Shown in pieces: positions 35,942 to 45,940 of a stretch of DNA of 64,000 bases (its first letter is position 1; each line of letters starts with the position of its first letter). Position numbers and translations under genes: made by a program. The notes under the pieces were generated by a model, which was not told where the DNA came from, ran no database searches, and saw only the letters and a program-made list of their open reading frames with translations. The stretch is from Shewanella marisflavi (GTDB taxonomy: Bacteria; Pseudomonadota; Gammaproteobacteria; Enterobacterales; Shewanellaceae), in assembly GCF_023283925.1 (NCBI RefSeq), contig NZ_JAKIKX010000002.1:372001-436000 (forward strand), read 5' to 3'.

Positions 35942-37516
35942 TCATTTGGCCTTGGCAAGGCTTTGTCGCCAGAACTGCTGCGACAGGTGTTGGGTCTTGG
36001 CCGATAGCCTGGCGACCTGTTCACCTCGCTCGGCCGCATCCTGAGTCTGACTCAGACTCGCCAGCGCCAACTCATTGATCAACTGAATCGATTGGCTGAT
36101 CTCGTTAGCCACCGCCGTCTGCTGGCGCATTGCGGCCGCATTAGCATCACTCATCTGGTTGATATTGGTGATCGCGGCGCGAAGATCTTCAAATGAGGCA
36201 TCGACCTGCTGCGCCAGTCCGACAGAACGCTCAGCCTGACTTTGTCCCGCTTGCATGGTTTGACTCGCCTTTAGGGTACTGTCCCTGAACTTACTGACAA
36301 TCGCCTCAATATGACTGGTGGATTCGCTGGTACGACTCGATAACTGGCGCACCTCATCGGCCACCACAGCAAAGCCACGGCCTGACTCACCGGCTCTGGC
36401 CGCTTCAATAGCCGCATTAAGAGCCAGTAGGTTTGTCTGCTCAGCAATACCACGGATCACCTCAAGCACCCCGTTGATCTCCTGGCTATCTTGCTCGATA
36501 GAGGCAACGACGGCGGAGAAATTACTCACCTCCTGATGCAGGCCTTTAATGGCCACAATCACCTCTTCGAGTAGCTCATGTCCCTTTTCGGCGGCCTGAT
36601 GGCTCATCGACATCTCCTGGGCTGCCTGCTGAATATTCTGACTGACCTCGTTAAAGCTGGCACTCATCTCTTCCACCGCTGTGGCCGCCTGACTGGTTTG
36701 CTGGCTCTGACTGTCGGCACGTTCCCGGGTGTGGTTGATGGTCTCATTCAAACTTGTGCTCAAATGCTGAATCGACTCGGCAGAATCTGCCATGCGTCCA
36801 ACTGCGCCGCCGGTTTCCGTGAGCAGATACTGCAAAGCGAAACTCAGCTTACCCAGCTCATCCTGGCGCCCACTGTACACCGCCGTCGCAAGGGGATCGT
36901 CGACAATGCCTTTTGCCTGCTCGACCAGGGTATTGAATGGCTTAAGGGCGACATAGAGCCCCGCCAGCCCGAAAGATGCGGCAACAAGTAACGCCAGTAT
37001 CGGCGAATAGCTCGTCAGCACGACACCTATTATCAAGCTGATCAGCAACAGCAGAGCGAGACGCTGGGCAAACCCTAACCGGGCCGTCTTCATCGCCTTG
37101 GGCTGTTTGCCCGCGTTAAGCACGCCATAGATGGCCTGAGCGTTATCAATCTGCGCCCGGGTCGCTTTTCTGCGTACCGATTGATACTCATGCACATGAC
37201 CCGCTTCAAATACCGGTGCCACATAAGCATTCACCCAATAATGATCGCCTGACTTAGTACGATTTTTGACTATCCCAACCCAAGGCTTACCCTGCTTGAG
37301 TCGCGACCACATAGACTCAAACGCCGCGGCGGGCATATCCGGGTGACGCACTATGTTGTGGGGCTGACGATACAGCTCCTCTTGAGTAAATTCAGAAACT
37401 TGGTTAAATCCGGGATTGGTATATTTGATCTTGCCCTTAAGATCTGTGGTCGACAACAAGATAGTGTCGTCGGCAAACACCTTCTCTTTTTGTGTGACAG
37501 GTTGGTTATTTTTCAT
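35942..37516 (-). CDS. Methyl-accepting chemotaxis protein with N-terminal PAS domain (Aer-like)
   Basis: A 524-residue chemoreceptor. The N-terminal PAS domain (about 15-125) has '[18 protein letters not shown]' and '[17 protein letters not shown]', the signature of Aer-type energy/redox sensors. Two membrane segments with almost no periplasmic loop (about 148-192) follow, then HAMP-like and signalling regions. The tip hairpin includes '[20 protein letters not shown]'. There is no periplasmic ligand domain, so it senses an intracellular signal through PAS, possibly FAD or heme; the cofactor is not readable. No C-terminal CheR pentapeptide is seen. Confidence 0.94.
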   Translation of the reverse strand: MKNNQPVTQKEKVFADDTILLSTTDLKGKIKYTNPGFNQVSEFTQEELYRQPHNIVRHPDMPAAAFESMWSRLKQGKPWVGIVKNRTKSGDHYWVNAYVAPVFEAGHVHEYQSVRRKATRAQIDNAQAIYGVLNAGKQPKAMKTARLGFAQRLALLLLISLIIGVVLTSYSPILALLVAASFGLAGLYVALKPFNTLVEQAKGIVDDPLATAVYSGRQDELGKLSFALQYLLTETGGAVGRMADSAESIQHLSTSLNETINHTRERADSQSQQTSQAATAVEEMSASFNEVSQNIQQAAQEMSMSHQAAEKGHELLEEVIVAIKGLHQEVSNFSAVVASIEQDSQEINGVLEVIRGIAEQTNLLALNAAIEAARAGESGRGFAVVADEVRQLSSRTSESTSHIEAIVSKFRDSTLKASQTMQAGQSQAERSVGLAQQVDASFEDLRAAITNINQMSDANAAAMRQQTAVANEISQSIQLINELALASLSQTQDAAERGEQVARLSAKTQHLSQQFWRQSLAKAK

Positions 37517-37636
37517 ATTCTTGTTCTTCTGGGTACAAAGACGTTAACCATATTGTGTCAACGTCATGATAAAGTCATTGATAATTATCAATAAAAACTA
37601 CAGCTCACCTGAAAACAATTGAGCCGTTATCCAGGC

Positions 37637-39223
37637 TTAATCGGCCGTAGCCGACTCAAGAGGCTTGGCCTGCTCGCCCGCCACAGCCAGCTCTACAAAG
37701 GCGGCGGTATACATCTGTAGATTCAGCATAAACTGCGCCTTGGTGATAAATTCATGTTCACTGTGGCCGGTATATTCCACGCCTGGCATAGCAGGACCAA
37801 AACTCAAAGCATTAGGAAAGAGCTTACTATTGGTTGAGCCCCCAATGGCCACAGGCTTGGGTGATGGTGTATCGGTAAAGTGCCCAAATACAGACAGCAA
37901 GGTCTGCAGATGAGGCGCCTTGTCCATTAATTTAGGTTCGCCCCAGTAGGTCTGGATGGCTTGTAGCTGAACGCCTTGCTCTCGCTGCCATTGAGCTAAG
38001 GCCTGTTGGGTCTCGGCGTCAAGTTGCTTTGGAGATTTGCCTAAGGGCCGACGTAAATTCAGTACGATCTCAGTGCCGGACTCGCCAGGCTTTACTAAGG
38101 TCGCGGCTAGGGTCATGGGCCCCATAAACTCATCGCGATAGGCGATATCGCCAAACTGCTCGCCATAGAGGCCAAGCCCCACCATCTGGTTGATAAATTT
38201 AACCGTCAACGCCGGTTCACTGACAGAAAAGTCGATATCACTGAGCAAGGCCGCCAGATGTGTCACGGCATTCACCCCATCTTCAGGGGTTGAGGAGTGG
38301 GTCGATTTACCCTCAGCCGTTATGGTTAGCCTATCCCCTTGGCGGCAAAAATCATAATGCATACCTGCCTGCTCTGTCGCTTTGCGCTTAAGACTGGCAA
38401 AGATAGCATCGCTGATATTATCCAGCTGCGCCTTAGCCTGCTGGGGTACCTGACTGGCAAAGGCGCCGCCGCTAAACTCAGTCATTCTTGGCACAATCTC
38501 TGACGTTTCGATTGCTGTTTCCATCTTAGGAATAGTAAAACGAATCTCGGACCAGCCCTTCTCGGCGGTGACCACTGGATATTCGGCATCTATGGTGATG
38601 TTAATCTCAGCCGGCGTAAATTCGGTGAGAAACGCCCTCAAAGGTTCCCAGTCTGACTCTTCAGCCAGATAGACCATCAATTCGATGCGTCGATTGAGTG
38701 CTAATCCCTTATCTTTTATGGCCTTCATGGCGTACATGGCGGTGACTATCGGTCCCTTGTCATCCTCAGTGCCACGGCCAATCAGATAACCAGGCTGAGA
38801 CTGAGTGTCGAGCGTAAAAGGATCTTGTTGCCAAAAGCGGGGATCTGCCGGCTGAACATCACCATGGGTGATCACCCCTAACTTATCAGACTGCTGCCCA
38901 AGGCCGATGAGCACTACATAGCCCCGGTCACTATAGTCCAGCCCCAGACCTTCACTCAGCTGTTTTAACTGCGCCTTGAAGCCTATGAACTCTGGGTGAG
39001 TCAAGGGCGTGTGCCCCTCAGTGGCCACCGTCTTAAAAGGAATAAGACTCGATAGTGCGCTAACTGTCTGCTCACCGTAGGTGTGCATGGCATAGTTCGC
39101 GACCTCATCGGCCAAAGGCGAGATCTTTACCGCATCATTTGGGGTATGAGCCTGAGGCATAGAAGTTGTCAGCAGTAGGGCTAAGGCGGTCAAACCTGTT
39201 GCTAAAGGGGCAATAGACTTCAT
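37637..39223 (-). CDS. Exported M20-family metallopeptidase (dipeptidase)
   Basis: A 528-residue zinc peptidase with a signal peptide cut near PQAHA-type MPQA-H. Zinc-site motifs: 'GVITHGDVQP' (His, with Asp), 'GRGTEDDKGPIVTAMYA' (bridging Asp and its Asp-Lys-Gly neighbours), 'LAEESDWEPL' (general base Glu-Glu) and 'HSEHEF' near the C-terminus. Together with 'SWEPLR'-type spacing this fits the Sapep/PepV dipeptidase branch of M20. It probably trims dipeptides in the periplasm. A divergent M3 peptidase gene starts 266 bases away. Confidence 0.88.
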   Translation of the reverse strand: MKSIAPLATGLTALALLLTTSMPQAHTPNDAVKISPLADEVANYAMHTYGEQTVSALSSLIPFKTVATEGHTPLTHPEFIGFKAQLKQLSEGLGLDYSDRGYVVLIGLGQQSDKLGVITHGDVQPADPRFWQQDPFTLDTQSQPGYLIGRGTEDDKGPIVTAMYAMKAIKDKGLALNRRIELMVYLAEESDWEPLRAFLTEFTPAEINITIDAEYPVVTAEKGWSEIRFTIPKMETAIETSEIVPRMTEFSGGAFASQVPQQAKAQLDNISDAIFASLKRKATEQAGMHYDFCRQGDRLTITAEGKSTHSSTPEDGVNAVTHLAALLSDIDFSVSEPALTVKFINQMVGLGLYGEQFGDIAYRDEFMGPMTLAATLVKPGESGTEIVLNLRRPLGKSPKQLDAETQQALAQWQREQGVQLQAIQTYWGEPKLMDKAPHLQTLLSVFGHFTDTPSPKPVAIGGSTNSKLFPNALSFGPAMPGVEYTGHSEHEFITKAQFMLNLQMYTAAFVELAVAGEQAKPLESATAD

Positions 39224-39489
39224 CTTATTCTTATGATTGTTAATTTAAAGATGAAGCATTTTGCCACATTTGTGTGCATTTAGGATGCAGAAACAGCCAA
39301 TTCAAAACATTTGTTACAAACAAAACACAAAAGCGATAGATTTACCTTTCAGAACCATGATAATGAACAGTTTCGTGCCAGCTAACATTACATTTTTAGT
39401 TGGCAAATTTAACGGCCTAATCGGCTACGCCAAGAGTCGTGACGCTAGATCACGGCCATCAAACAAGCCAATTATCGGGGAATAAAAAT

Positions 39490-41670
39490 ATGAAGGGATT
39501 AACCCTCAAGCCAATCGTATCAGCTATGGCCCTTGCCATAGCACTAGGTGGTTGTAGTGCTCAGCAAGGAGCTAGCCAGGAAGCCGAAGTAGCACCCAAA
39601 GTGGTCGCTCAGCGCATCATAGATAACAATGCCAGCAACCCCTTCTTTAAGCCCTATGACACTTTTATGGGCATTCCTGATTTCGACAAGATCAAACCAG
39701 AACATTATCTACCAGCCTTCAAGGCGGGTGTCGCCCAGCAGAAGGCTGAGATCCAGGCGATTATCGATAATCCAAACGCGCCAACCTTCGCCAACACCAT
39801 CGAAGCCATGGAGTATTCAGGCAAGCTAACCACTAAGGTGGCAAGCGTCTTCTATAACCTGACCAGCGCAGACACTAATGCCCAGTTACAGGCTATCTCC
39901 AAAGAAGTCTCACCTATGCTGTCGGCGGCCGGTGACGATATTTTACTAAACGACAAGCTGTTTCAGCGTGTGAAAGCCGTTTATCAACAACGCGATAGCT
40001 TATCTCTAAACACGGCTCAGCAAAAACTGCTGGAAGATACCTATAAGGCATTTACCCGTGGCGGCGCCAACTTAAGCGAAGCAGACAAGGTTAAGCTCAG
40101 AGCCTTGAATGAGAAGATAGGTAAACTCAGCCTGGAGTTTGGCGACAATCTGCTGGCAGAAACAAACGCCTTCGAGCTGGTGATCGACAATCCGGCCGAT
40201 CTGGCCGGTCTGCCACAGGATGCAGTCAACACTGCGGCGCAAACCGCCGAAAAGAAAGGTCACCCTGGCAAATGGGTATTCACTACTCAACGTCCTTCTA
40301 TCACCCCTTTCCTCACCTACGCCGACAATCGCGAATTGCGTGAGAAGATCTACAAGGGTTATGTAGAGCGCGGTAACAATAACAACGCCCATGACAACAA
40401 GAAAATCTTGGCAGAAATGGCGGCCCTGCGTGCCGAGCGCGCTCAGCTGATGGGTTATAAGAGCCACGCCCACTTCGTGCTCGAAGAGCGAACCGCTAAG
40501 ACCCCTGAAAACGTCTATGGCCTGCTCGACAAAGTCTGGCCAGCAGCACTGGCTCAAGCCAAAGCCGAAGTGGCAGAGATGCAAAAGCTAATCGACGCCG
40601 AGGGTGGCAACTTCAAGCTGGCAGCCTGGGACTGGTGGTACTATGCCGACAAGATCCGTGTCGCCAAATACAGCTTTAACGAACAGGAAACCCGCCCTTA
40701 CTTCTCGCTGGAAAACACCCTTAAAGGCGTGTTCTACACAGCTAATCGCCTGTTTGGCATTACGGTCAAGGAGCGCACCGATCTGCCCAAGTACAATGAC
40801 GAGGTGCGTACCTGGGAAGTGTATGACAAAGACGGTTCGCTAATGGCGATCTTTATGGGTGACTATTATGTGCGCGACAGCAAACGTGGCGGCGCATGGG
40901 CTAACTCTTATCGCAAGCAGTATAAGATGCACGATGTGGAGTCTAAGCCTATCATAGTCAATGTCCTCAACTATCCACGCCCTGTGGGAGACGAACCTGC
41001 GCTACTGACCTTTGATGAAGCCAGCACACTGTTCCATGAATTTGGTCACGCGCTGCATGGCATGCTGTCAGATGTCGAGTATCGCTCACAATCAGGCACC
41101 TCTGTGCCGCGCGATTATGTGGAATTTCCGTCTCAAGTGATGGAAAACTGGATGACCCAGCCTGAAGTCTTGGCGCAATTTGCCAAACACTACAAGACAG
41201 GTGAAGTGATCCCTCAGTCGTTAGTTGAGAAGATCCGCGCAGCCAGCAAGTTTAACCAAGGCTTTGCGACTGTCGAATATATGGCAGCGACTAAGCTGGA
41301 TCTCGACTGGCACACTCTCAGCGACTTCGAGCCCAAAGATGCGGCCAAATTTGAAGCCGATTCACTGAGTAAGATGGGACTGATTGAGGAGATCGCGCCG
41401 CGTTATCGCAGCACCTACTTCTCGCACATCTTCTCCGGTGGCTACTCAGCCGGCTATTACAGCTATCTCTGGTCTGACATATTAGGCGCCGATGCCTTCG
41501 AGGCCTTTAAAGAGAATGGCATCTTCGATAAAGCCACTGCTGACGCGTTCAGAAACAACGTCTTGTCTCAAGGTGGCAGTGAAGATCCTATGCAACTTTA
41601 CAAGCAGTTCCGTGGTAAAGAAGCAGGTATAGAACCCCTGCTTCGCAGCCGAGGACTATTGTCAAAATAA
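39490..41670 (+). CDS. dcp: M3-family peptidyl-dipeptidase, lipoprotein
   Basis: A 726-residue zinc metallopeptidase (Dcp/oligopeptidase A family) that removes C-terminal dipeptides. The start ATG 39490 gives a lipoprotein signal with lipobox LGGC (Cys near residue 17). The longer reading from 39439 has no ribosome site. The zinc motif is HEFGH (His516, Glu517, His520) in TLFHEFGHALHGML, and the third ligand is further downstream in 'NWMTQPEVL' region. Also present: 'SGGYSAGYYSYLWSDILGADAF'-type end (SGGYSAGYYSYLWSD). E. coli Dcp is cytoplasmic; here it is exported and lipid-anchored, as in many Shewanella. Confidence 0.92.
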   Translation: MKGLTLKPIVSAMALAIALGGCSAQQGASQEAEVAPKVVAQRIIDNNASNPFFKPYDTFMGIPDFDKIKPEHYLPAFKAGVAQQKAEIQAIIDNPNAPTFANTIEAMEYSGKLTTKVASVFYNLTSADTNAQLQAISKEVSPMLSAAGDDILLNDKLFQRVKAVYQQRDSLSLNTAQQKLLEDTYKAFTRGGANLSEADKVKLRALNEKIGKLSLEFGDNLLAETNAFELVIDNPADLAGLPQDAVNTAAQTAEKKGHPGKWVFTTQRPSITPFLTYADNRELREKIYKGYVERGNNNNAHDNKKILAEMAALRAERAQLMGYKSHAHFVLEERTAKTPENVYGLLDKVWPAALAQAKAEVAEMQKLIDAEGGNFKLAAWDWWYYADKIRVAKYSFNEQETRPYFSLENTLKGVFYTANRLFGITVKERTDLPKYNDEVRTWEVYDKDGSLMAIFMGDYYVRDSKRGGAWANSYRKQYKMHDVESKPIIVNVLNYPRPVGDEPALLTFDEASTLFHEFGHALHGMLSDVEYRSQSGTSVPRDYVEFPSQVMENWMTQPEVLAQFAKHYKTGEVIPQSLVEKIRAASKFNQGFATVEYMAATKLDLDWHTLSDFEPKDAAKFEADSLSKMGLIEEIAPRYRSTYFSHIFSGGYSAGYYSYLWSDILGADAFEAFKENGIFDKATADAFRNNVLSQGGSEDPMQLYKQFRGKEAGIEPLLRSRGLLSK

Positions 41671-41714
41671 TCTGTTATCAATATAAAGATGATCGCTCAA
41701 CGATCGTTAACGCT

Positions 41715-41748
41715 GGTAAAGCAAGAATGTGATTATTCTTGCTTTACC
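41715..41748 (+). repeat. Perfect 14-bp inverted repeat
   Basis: GGTAAAGCAAGAAT (41715-41728) and ATTCTTGCTTTACC (41735-41748), loop GTGATT. Very stable as RNA, but no T run follows it; either a processing or attenuator structure of the M3 gene transcript or the start of a separate RNA. Confidence 0.7.
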
Positions 41749-41812
41749 TTGATTAATACCATATCGAAAGCGCAAAAACCCTCGCTGAGTCGGTCACTTT
41801 CTTATCTGTATT

Positions 41813-41842
41813 GATGCTCATATTTCTGAGCATCATTTTTAT
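41813..41842 (+). terminator. Rho-independent terminator
   Basis: GATGCTCA / TATTTC / TGAGCATC then ATTTTTATT. It lies 142 bases past the M3 peptidase stop, so it may end a long 3' UTR or an unannotated small RNA. Confidence 0.8.
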
Positions 41843-42087
41843 TCTACAACCTAGCTTAAACACTAAAACCTAATAGATAACCCTATCGGCGGCCCTAATA
41901 AAATGGCTGAACGCCCACCACAGGCAAAATAGCGCTAAGCTTATAATGCGCTACCGCGTTATTAAAGATGAATATTAAGCAGCAAGGTTTAACAGACTCT
42001 TATTATTATGGTAAAACATTGATATTAACAATTGTTTAACAGACACTGACCCATGTTCGGTTTTGACTGATGAACTGAGAAAAATTG

Positions 42088-42744
42088 ATGCTAAAACAAT
42101 TAATGTTACCCACACTTTTCGGATTGATGTTTTCCGCTCAGATCCACAGCGCAAGCATTAAGATCGATATTTCTGATAGTCAGGCCCGCCCCATTGCCGA
42201 CGCAGTAGTTGAACTGATCCCGGCGCAAGAGACGCTAGCAGTGCCAACCCCAATAGAGACTGAACATTATGAGATAAAGCAGCAGAATCGAACCTTCAAT
42301 CCATTTGTACTGGCTATTCCCCAGGGCGCTAAAGTCGATTTTCCGAATCTAGATAAAACACGCCATCACGTGTACTCATTTTCAGAGGCCAAGCCTTTTG
42401 AATTAAAGCTATATGTGGGGAAAGCGGAAGCACCTGTGTTATTCGATAAGCCAGGGTTAGTTGCCATCGGCTGTAATATTCATGACTATATGCAAGCCTT
42501 TATCTATGTGGCTAAAGGCCCCTATGTCGGCGTTACTGACGACAGTGGCCATTTAGTGTTAAACGATATTCCCAAAGGCAATTACCAAGTCAAACTCTGG
42601 CATCCGTGGCAACTAAGCGTTTCAGAACGGCTCCCGCTGACGGTATTTGATGAGCCTCAGTCACTTTCGCTAGAGTTACAAATCAAGCACCAACCAAAAC
42701 CCTCTTCGCCCCCAGCTGGTTTTAGCCAGCTCGTAACCGAATAA
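42088..42744 (+). CDS. Periplasmic cupredoxin-like protein
   Basis: A 218-residue exported protein (signal peptide to about HSA-S). It has a plastocyanin-like beta sandwich with a likely type-1 copper site: His93/His94 in RHHVYSF, and Cys129, His132 and Met135 in GCNIHDYM, the Cys-x2-His-x2-Met spacing of blue copper proteins. Relatives are often labelled 'methylamine utilization protein', but no methylamine dehydrogenase genes are here. 'GVTDDSGHLVLNDIPKGNYQVKLWHPW' region adds a carboxypeptidase-regulatory-like beta domain. It is the first gene of a four-gene run and its stop lies four bases before the next start. Confidence 0.82.
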   Translation: MLKQLMLPTLFGLMFSAQIHSASIKIDISDSQARPIADAVVELIPAQETLAVPTPIETEHYEIKQQNRTFNPFVLAIPQGAKVDFPNLDKTRHHVYSFSEAKPFELKLYVGKAEAPVLFDKPGLVAIGCNIHDYMQAFIYVAKGPYVGVTDDSGHLVLNDIPKGNYQVKLWHPWQLSVSERLPLTVFDEPQSLSLELQIKHQPKPSSPPAGFSQLVTE

Positions 42745-42751
42745 GTCAGTG

Positions 42752-45088
42752 ATGATACAAAATAGCTTCCGTAACCGACTTATCATCGTTTTTCTGTTTT
42801 TGCTGACATTAGTGCAGCTCGCTACCGCCGCCTTCGTCTTAAGCGCGACCCTAAAGGATAATCGGCAACAGCAAAAACAGAGTTTAGTGATCGGTACCAA
42901 CGTATTTGCTGAAATGTTATTGAATCGAAGCATACAGCTTAATCAAAGCTTATCAGTGCTCAGCGCTGATTTTGGCTTTAAGCGAGCCGTTGCGACCAAA
43001 GAACAAGATACGATCGAATCAGTATTGAGTAACCATGGCATGCGTATTGGTGCTGCGGCAGCGATTTTACTCTCTCCTGATGGAAGACTCCTTTCATCAA
43101 GTCTCGCACAGCTCCAGCAGCGTGACATAGACTCACTGTTTAAGTTGACTCAAAGTGCCAATAGTGACTTTGCTGTTCTCAATTTCGACCATGCTAGCTA
43201 TCAATTTGTACTGCAACCCGTAAAAGCCCCTACGCTGATCGCATGGGTCGGAATGGGGTTTCTGCTCGATGCGTCAGTCGCAAACCAGGCCAAACGGATC
43301 ACGGGGATCGATATCAGCTTTGTCAATCAATCGGGTGACCGCATAGAGATGGTATCAACCTTGCCGCCCGCACAACAACAAAGTGTCCTGAAACAACTTC
43401 AAGCCGTTGAAAATGTCGACAGCACAGTACAAGACAACTTACCCCTAGATTATCTTTCCGTGGTACAACAACTTGATAAACACGGGTTAAATCAGTGGGC
43501 GATATTGCATCAATCCGTGGATAAATGGCAGCAAAACTACCTGTCACTTCGCAATAATATGCTGTTGATTTTTGCCATTACATCCCTGCTTGCATTTGCG
43601 ATCGCCACTTGGTTTGCTCGTGGGTTAACGCGGCCAATATATTCGCTAGTCAACTTCGCTCGGCGGGTTGGTCAGGGTGAAAACCCCGACAAGATTGATG
43701 GCGCACCGGCCGAGTTGCAAGTACTGGCCGATACCCTTTCAATCATGCGAGGCAACATTGAAACTCGTGAAAATGCGCTGCTTTACCAATCACAACATGA
43801 CGCGCTCACAGGACTTTATAATCGCTTCGCGGCAAAACAATTGTTAACGGAAAAAATAGGTATGCTTAATGGCTGCCTAGTCCTACTCGATATTAAGCAT
43901 TTTCGGCATATCAATGACATTATCGGCTTTGCCAATGCCGACAAGTTATTGTTGTTGTTCTCTCAGCGCTTAGCGACGCTCAGCGACGATATCAAGCTTA
44001 TAGCACGCTTAGATGGTGACTCATTTTTACTGCTTTTCGATGAGCCATTAACCGAAAAAACGATCGAACAATTCCTACTAAAATTGGCAGTTCCCTTTAC
44101 CATTGAAGGTTCGAAAATCAGCCTAACGGTAAGAGCGGGAATGATTAATTTGGTTAATCAATACCATAATATCGACACCTTGCTACGCCATGGTGAAATC
44201 GCACTCAACCATGCTTGCTTGTCGAACCTCAGCGTTGCTGAATATCAGGTGGGAACCGATGAAAAATATCAGCGTGAACTTGCACTCGTCAGAGAGCTAC
44301 CCGAAGCCTTGTCAGATAGACAACTGCATCTGGTTTATCAGCCTAAAATCAATATTCAACAGGGTATTTGTTATGGCGCCGAAGCCTTAATCCGTTGGCA
44401 ACACCCTACTCTTGGTTTTATTCCACCAGATGAGTTTATTCAACTCGCTGAAAACTCGGGTAACATCTCGATTGTGAGTGAATGGGTAATATCAGAAGCT
44501 GTGTCTCAGCTGGTCAAATGGCACGCTGAAGGGCTGGATTTATCCGTGGCAATCAATCTGTCGGCACACGATTTAATCGATGAAAGTTTGCCAGCGAGGA
44601 TTTGCGCGCAATTAACGGCGCATGGGCTCCCCCTCTCTTCATTGGCCATTGAAGTGACTGAAGGCGCAGTCATGACTGACACTCAAGCCGCCATTGATGT
44701 ATTGACGCAATTTAAGGACCTCGGGATCCACGTCTCAATTGATGACTTTGGAACGGGGCACTCATCACTCGCCTACCTAAAAATGTTGCCAGTAGATGAA
44801 GTTAAGATCGATCGCAGCTTCATCAAAGATATCCACCTCAATGACACGGATCTGATGATAGTGCAAACAAGTATTCAACTCATTAAAGGGCTCAATCTGT
44901 CAGTTGTCGCCGAAGGGGTTGAGTCCATCGCGGGTATCGATATTTTACGCAAGCTCCAATGCGACAGCATACAAGGATATGTATACGCCAAACCGCTAAA
45001 AGCCCTTGATTTCAGACAATGGGTGCAGAAATTCAACTCAGTGACGAAACCAGTCGAATCAATGACTAAGCCAGCCGAACATGAATAG
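42752..45088 (+). CDS. Membrane GGDEF/EAL protein (degenerate GGDEF, intact EAL)
   Basis: A 778-residue membrane protein; ATG 42752 is preferred to the overlapping GTG 42749. Order: first membrane segment (about 12-33), periplasmic sensor region (about 35-270), second segment (about 272-290), HAMP, GGDEF-like domain (about 345-500) and EAL domain (about 520-765). The GGDEF signature reads Asp421-Gly-Asp-Ser-Phe, so cyclase activity is unlikely. The EAL motif Glu544-Ala-Leu and DDFGTG at 664-669 are intact, so c-di-GMP hydrolysis is likely. It sits between the copper-protein and DUF3034 genes in one operon, which suggests its periplasmic domain reads a signal handled by them. Confidence 0.9.
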   Translation: MIQNSFRNRLIIVFLFLLTLVQLATAAFVLSATLKDNRQQQKQSLVIGTNVFAEMLLNRSIQLNQSLSVLSADFGFKRAVATKEQDTIESVLSNHGMRIGAAAAILLSPDGRLLSSSLAQLQQRDIDSLFKLTQSANSDFAVLNFDHASYQFVLQPVKAPTLIAWVGMGFLLDASVANQAKRITGIDISFVNQSGDRIEMVSTLPPAQQQSVLKQLQAVENVDSTVQDNLPLDYLSVVQQLDKHGLNQWAILHQSVDKWQQNYLSLRNNMLLIFAITSLLAFAIATWFARGLTRPIYSLVNFARRVGQGENPDKIDGAPAELQVLADTLSIMRGNIETRENALLYQSQHDALTGLYNRFAAKQLLTEKIGMLNGCLVLLDIKHFRHINDIIGFANADKLLLLFSQRLATLSDDIKLIARLDGDSFLLLFDEPLTEKTIEQFLLKLAVPFTIEGSKISLTVRAGMINLVNQYHNIDTLLRHGEIALNHACLSNLSVAEYQVGTDEKYQRELALVRELPEALSDRQLHLVYQPKINIQQGICYGAEALIRWQHPTLGFIPPDEFIQLAENSGNISIVSEWVISEAVSQLVKWHAEGLDLSVAINLSAHDLIDESLPARICAQLTAHGLPLSSLAIEVTEGAVMTDTQAAIDVLTQFKDLGIHVSIDDFGTGHSSLAYLKMLPVDEVKIDRSFIKDIHLNDTDLMIVQTSIQLIKGLNLSVVAEGVESIAGIDILRKLQCDSIQGYVYAKPLKALDFRQWVQKFNSVTKPVESMTKPAEHE

Positions 45089-45097
45089 GGTGCCTCT

Positions 45098-45940
45098 ATG
45101 TGGAAATTAAGAACTGCCTCCTCGTTAATACTGCTCATCCTATTAAGTGGCGGCGCACTGGCAAAGACAAGTAAAGTCATCGCAACAGGGGGCGCGAGTA
45201 CCATAGAGGGCAGCGCGGGGGGCGGTATCGTTCCTTGGGCGGTGATTAATGGTTATGCCAGTAGCGGCGAATGGTCCGCGACCGCAATGCTGACCTCGGT
45301 ATCGGTCGATGATTTTAGTTTACGCGTGGTGGGTGCATCTTTAGCTATCGATAATCGATTTGAATTCAGTATTGCCAAACAAACCTTCGATTTAGACAGT
45401 TTAGGTGGTGAGCTGGGACAAGATATTGTTGGCGTAAAATACAAATTGGCTGGCGAGTTATTATATAGCGCAATACCTCAACTGACCCTTGGGCTGCAAT
45501 ATAAACGGGTCGATGATTTTACCATCCCACAGGCTGTAGGCGCCCAAGATGATTCAGGATTAGATGCCTATGTAGCGGCCAGCAAACTTTTTTTCGATGC
45601 CATCGCAGGAAGAAACCTGTTACTCAACGCGACCGTTAGAGCCACAAAAGCCAACCAAATAGGCCTCTTGGGCTTTGGCAACACTAAAGACGACAGTTAT
45701 CAGTGGGTATTTGAAGGTTCAGCCGCACTCTTGCTCACCGATAACTTGGCTATCGGTTACGAGTATCGGCAAAAGCCAGATCAACTCAGCTTCGCTACCG
45801 AAAACGACTGGCAGGATATCTTTCTCGCTTGGTTTGTGAATAAGCACCTTTCGGTCGTCACGGCCTATACGGACCTTGGTAGCATTGCTGGCTATGAAAA
45901 TCAGCAAGGCTGGTATATCTCGATTGAAGGAGCCTTGTGA
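45098..45940 (+). CDS. DUF3034 family outer-membrane protein
   Basis: A 280-residue exported protein (signal peptide to about GALA-K) made of alternating beta strands, fitting a small outer-membrane barrel. 'ASTIEGSAGGGIVPWAVINGYA' region (GGASTIEGSAGGGIVPW) and the C-terminal 'GWYISIEGAL' are typical of DUF3034. Start ATG 45098 lies nine bases after the preceding stop. Function unknown; the family often accompanies genes for c-type cytochromes or globins. Part of the four-gene operon. Confidence 0.8.
   Translation: MWKLRTASSLILLILLSGGALAKTSKVIATGGASTIEGSAGGGIVPWAVINGYASSGEWSATAMLTSVSVDDFSLRVVGASLAIDNRFEFSIAKQTFDLDSLGGELGQDIVGVKYKLAGELLYSAIPQLTLGLQYKRVDDFTIPQAVGAQDDSGLDAYVAASKLFFDAIAGRNLLLNATVRATKANQIGLLGFGNTKDDSYQWVFEGSAALLLTDNLAIGYEYRQKPDQLSFATENDWQDIFLAWFVNKHLSVVTAYTDLGSIAGYENQQGWYISIEGAL

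Larger units (their letters stand above)
41671..42087. other. Structured intergenic region after the M3 peptidase gene
   Basis: About 415 bases with three hairpins: GATCG-CTCAA-CGATC (about 41691-41705), a 14-bp perfect stem GGTAAAGCAAGAAT / ATTCTTGCTTTACC (41715-41748), and a terminator (41813-41842). After the terminator come about 240 AT-rich bases that must hold the promoter of the copper-protein operon, including the palindrome AACAATTGTT near 42031. Confidence 0.55.

Noticed and set aside
39434..39455. CRP-like palindrome before the M3 peptidase gene (CGTGA...TCACG)
   Set aside because: The half-sites are seven bases apart, not six, so the spacing is wrong for CRP, and one half is poor.
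42088..42744. Methylamine dehydrogenase-associated function
   Set aside because: The label comes from distant homologues; no mau genes are present and the ligand pattern only indicates a cupredoxin.
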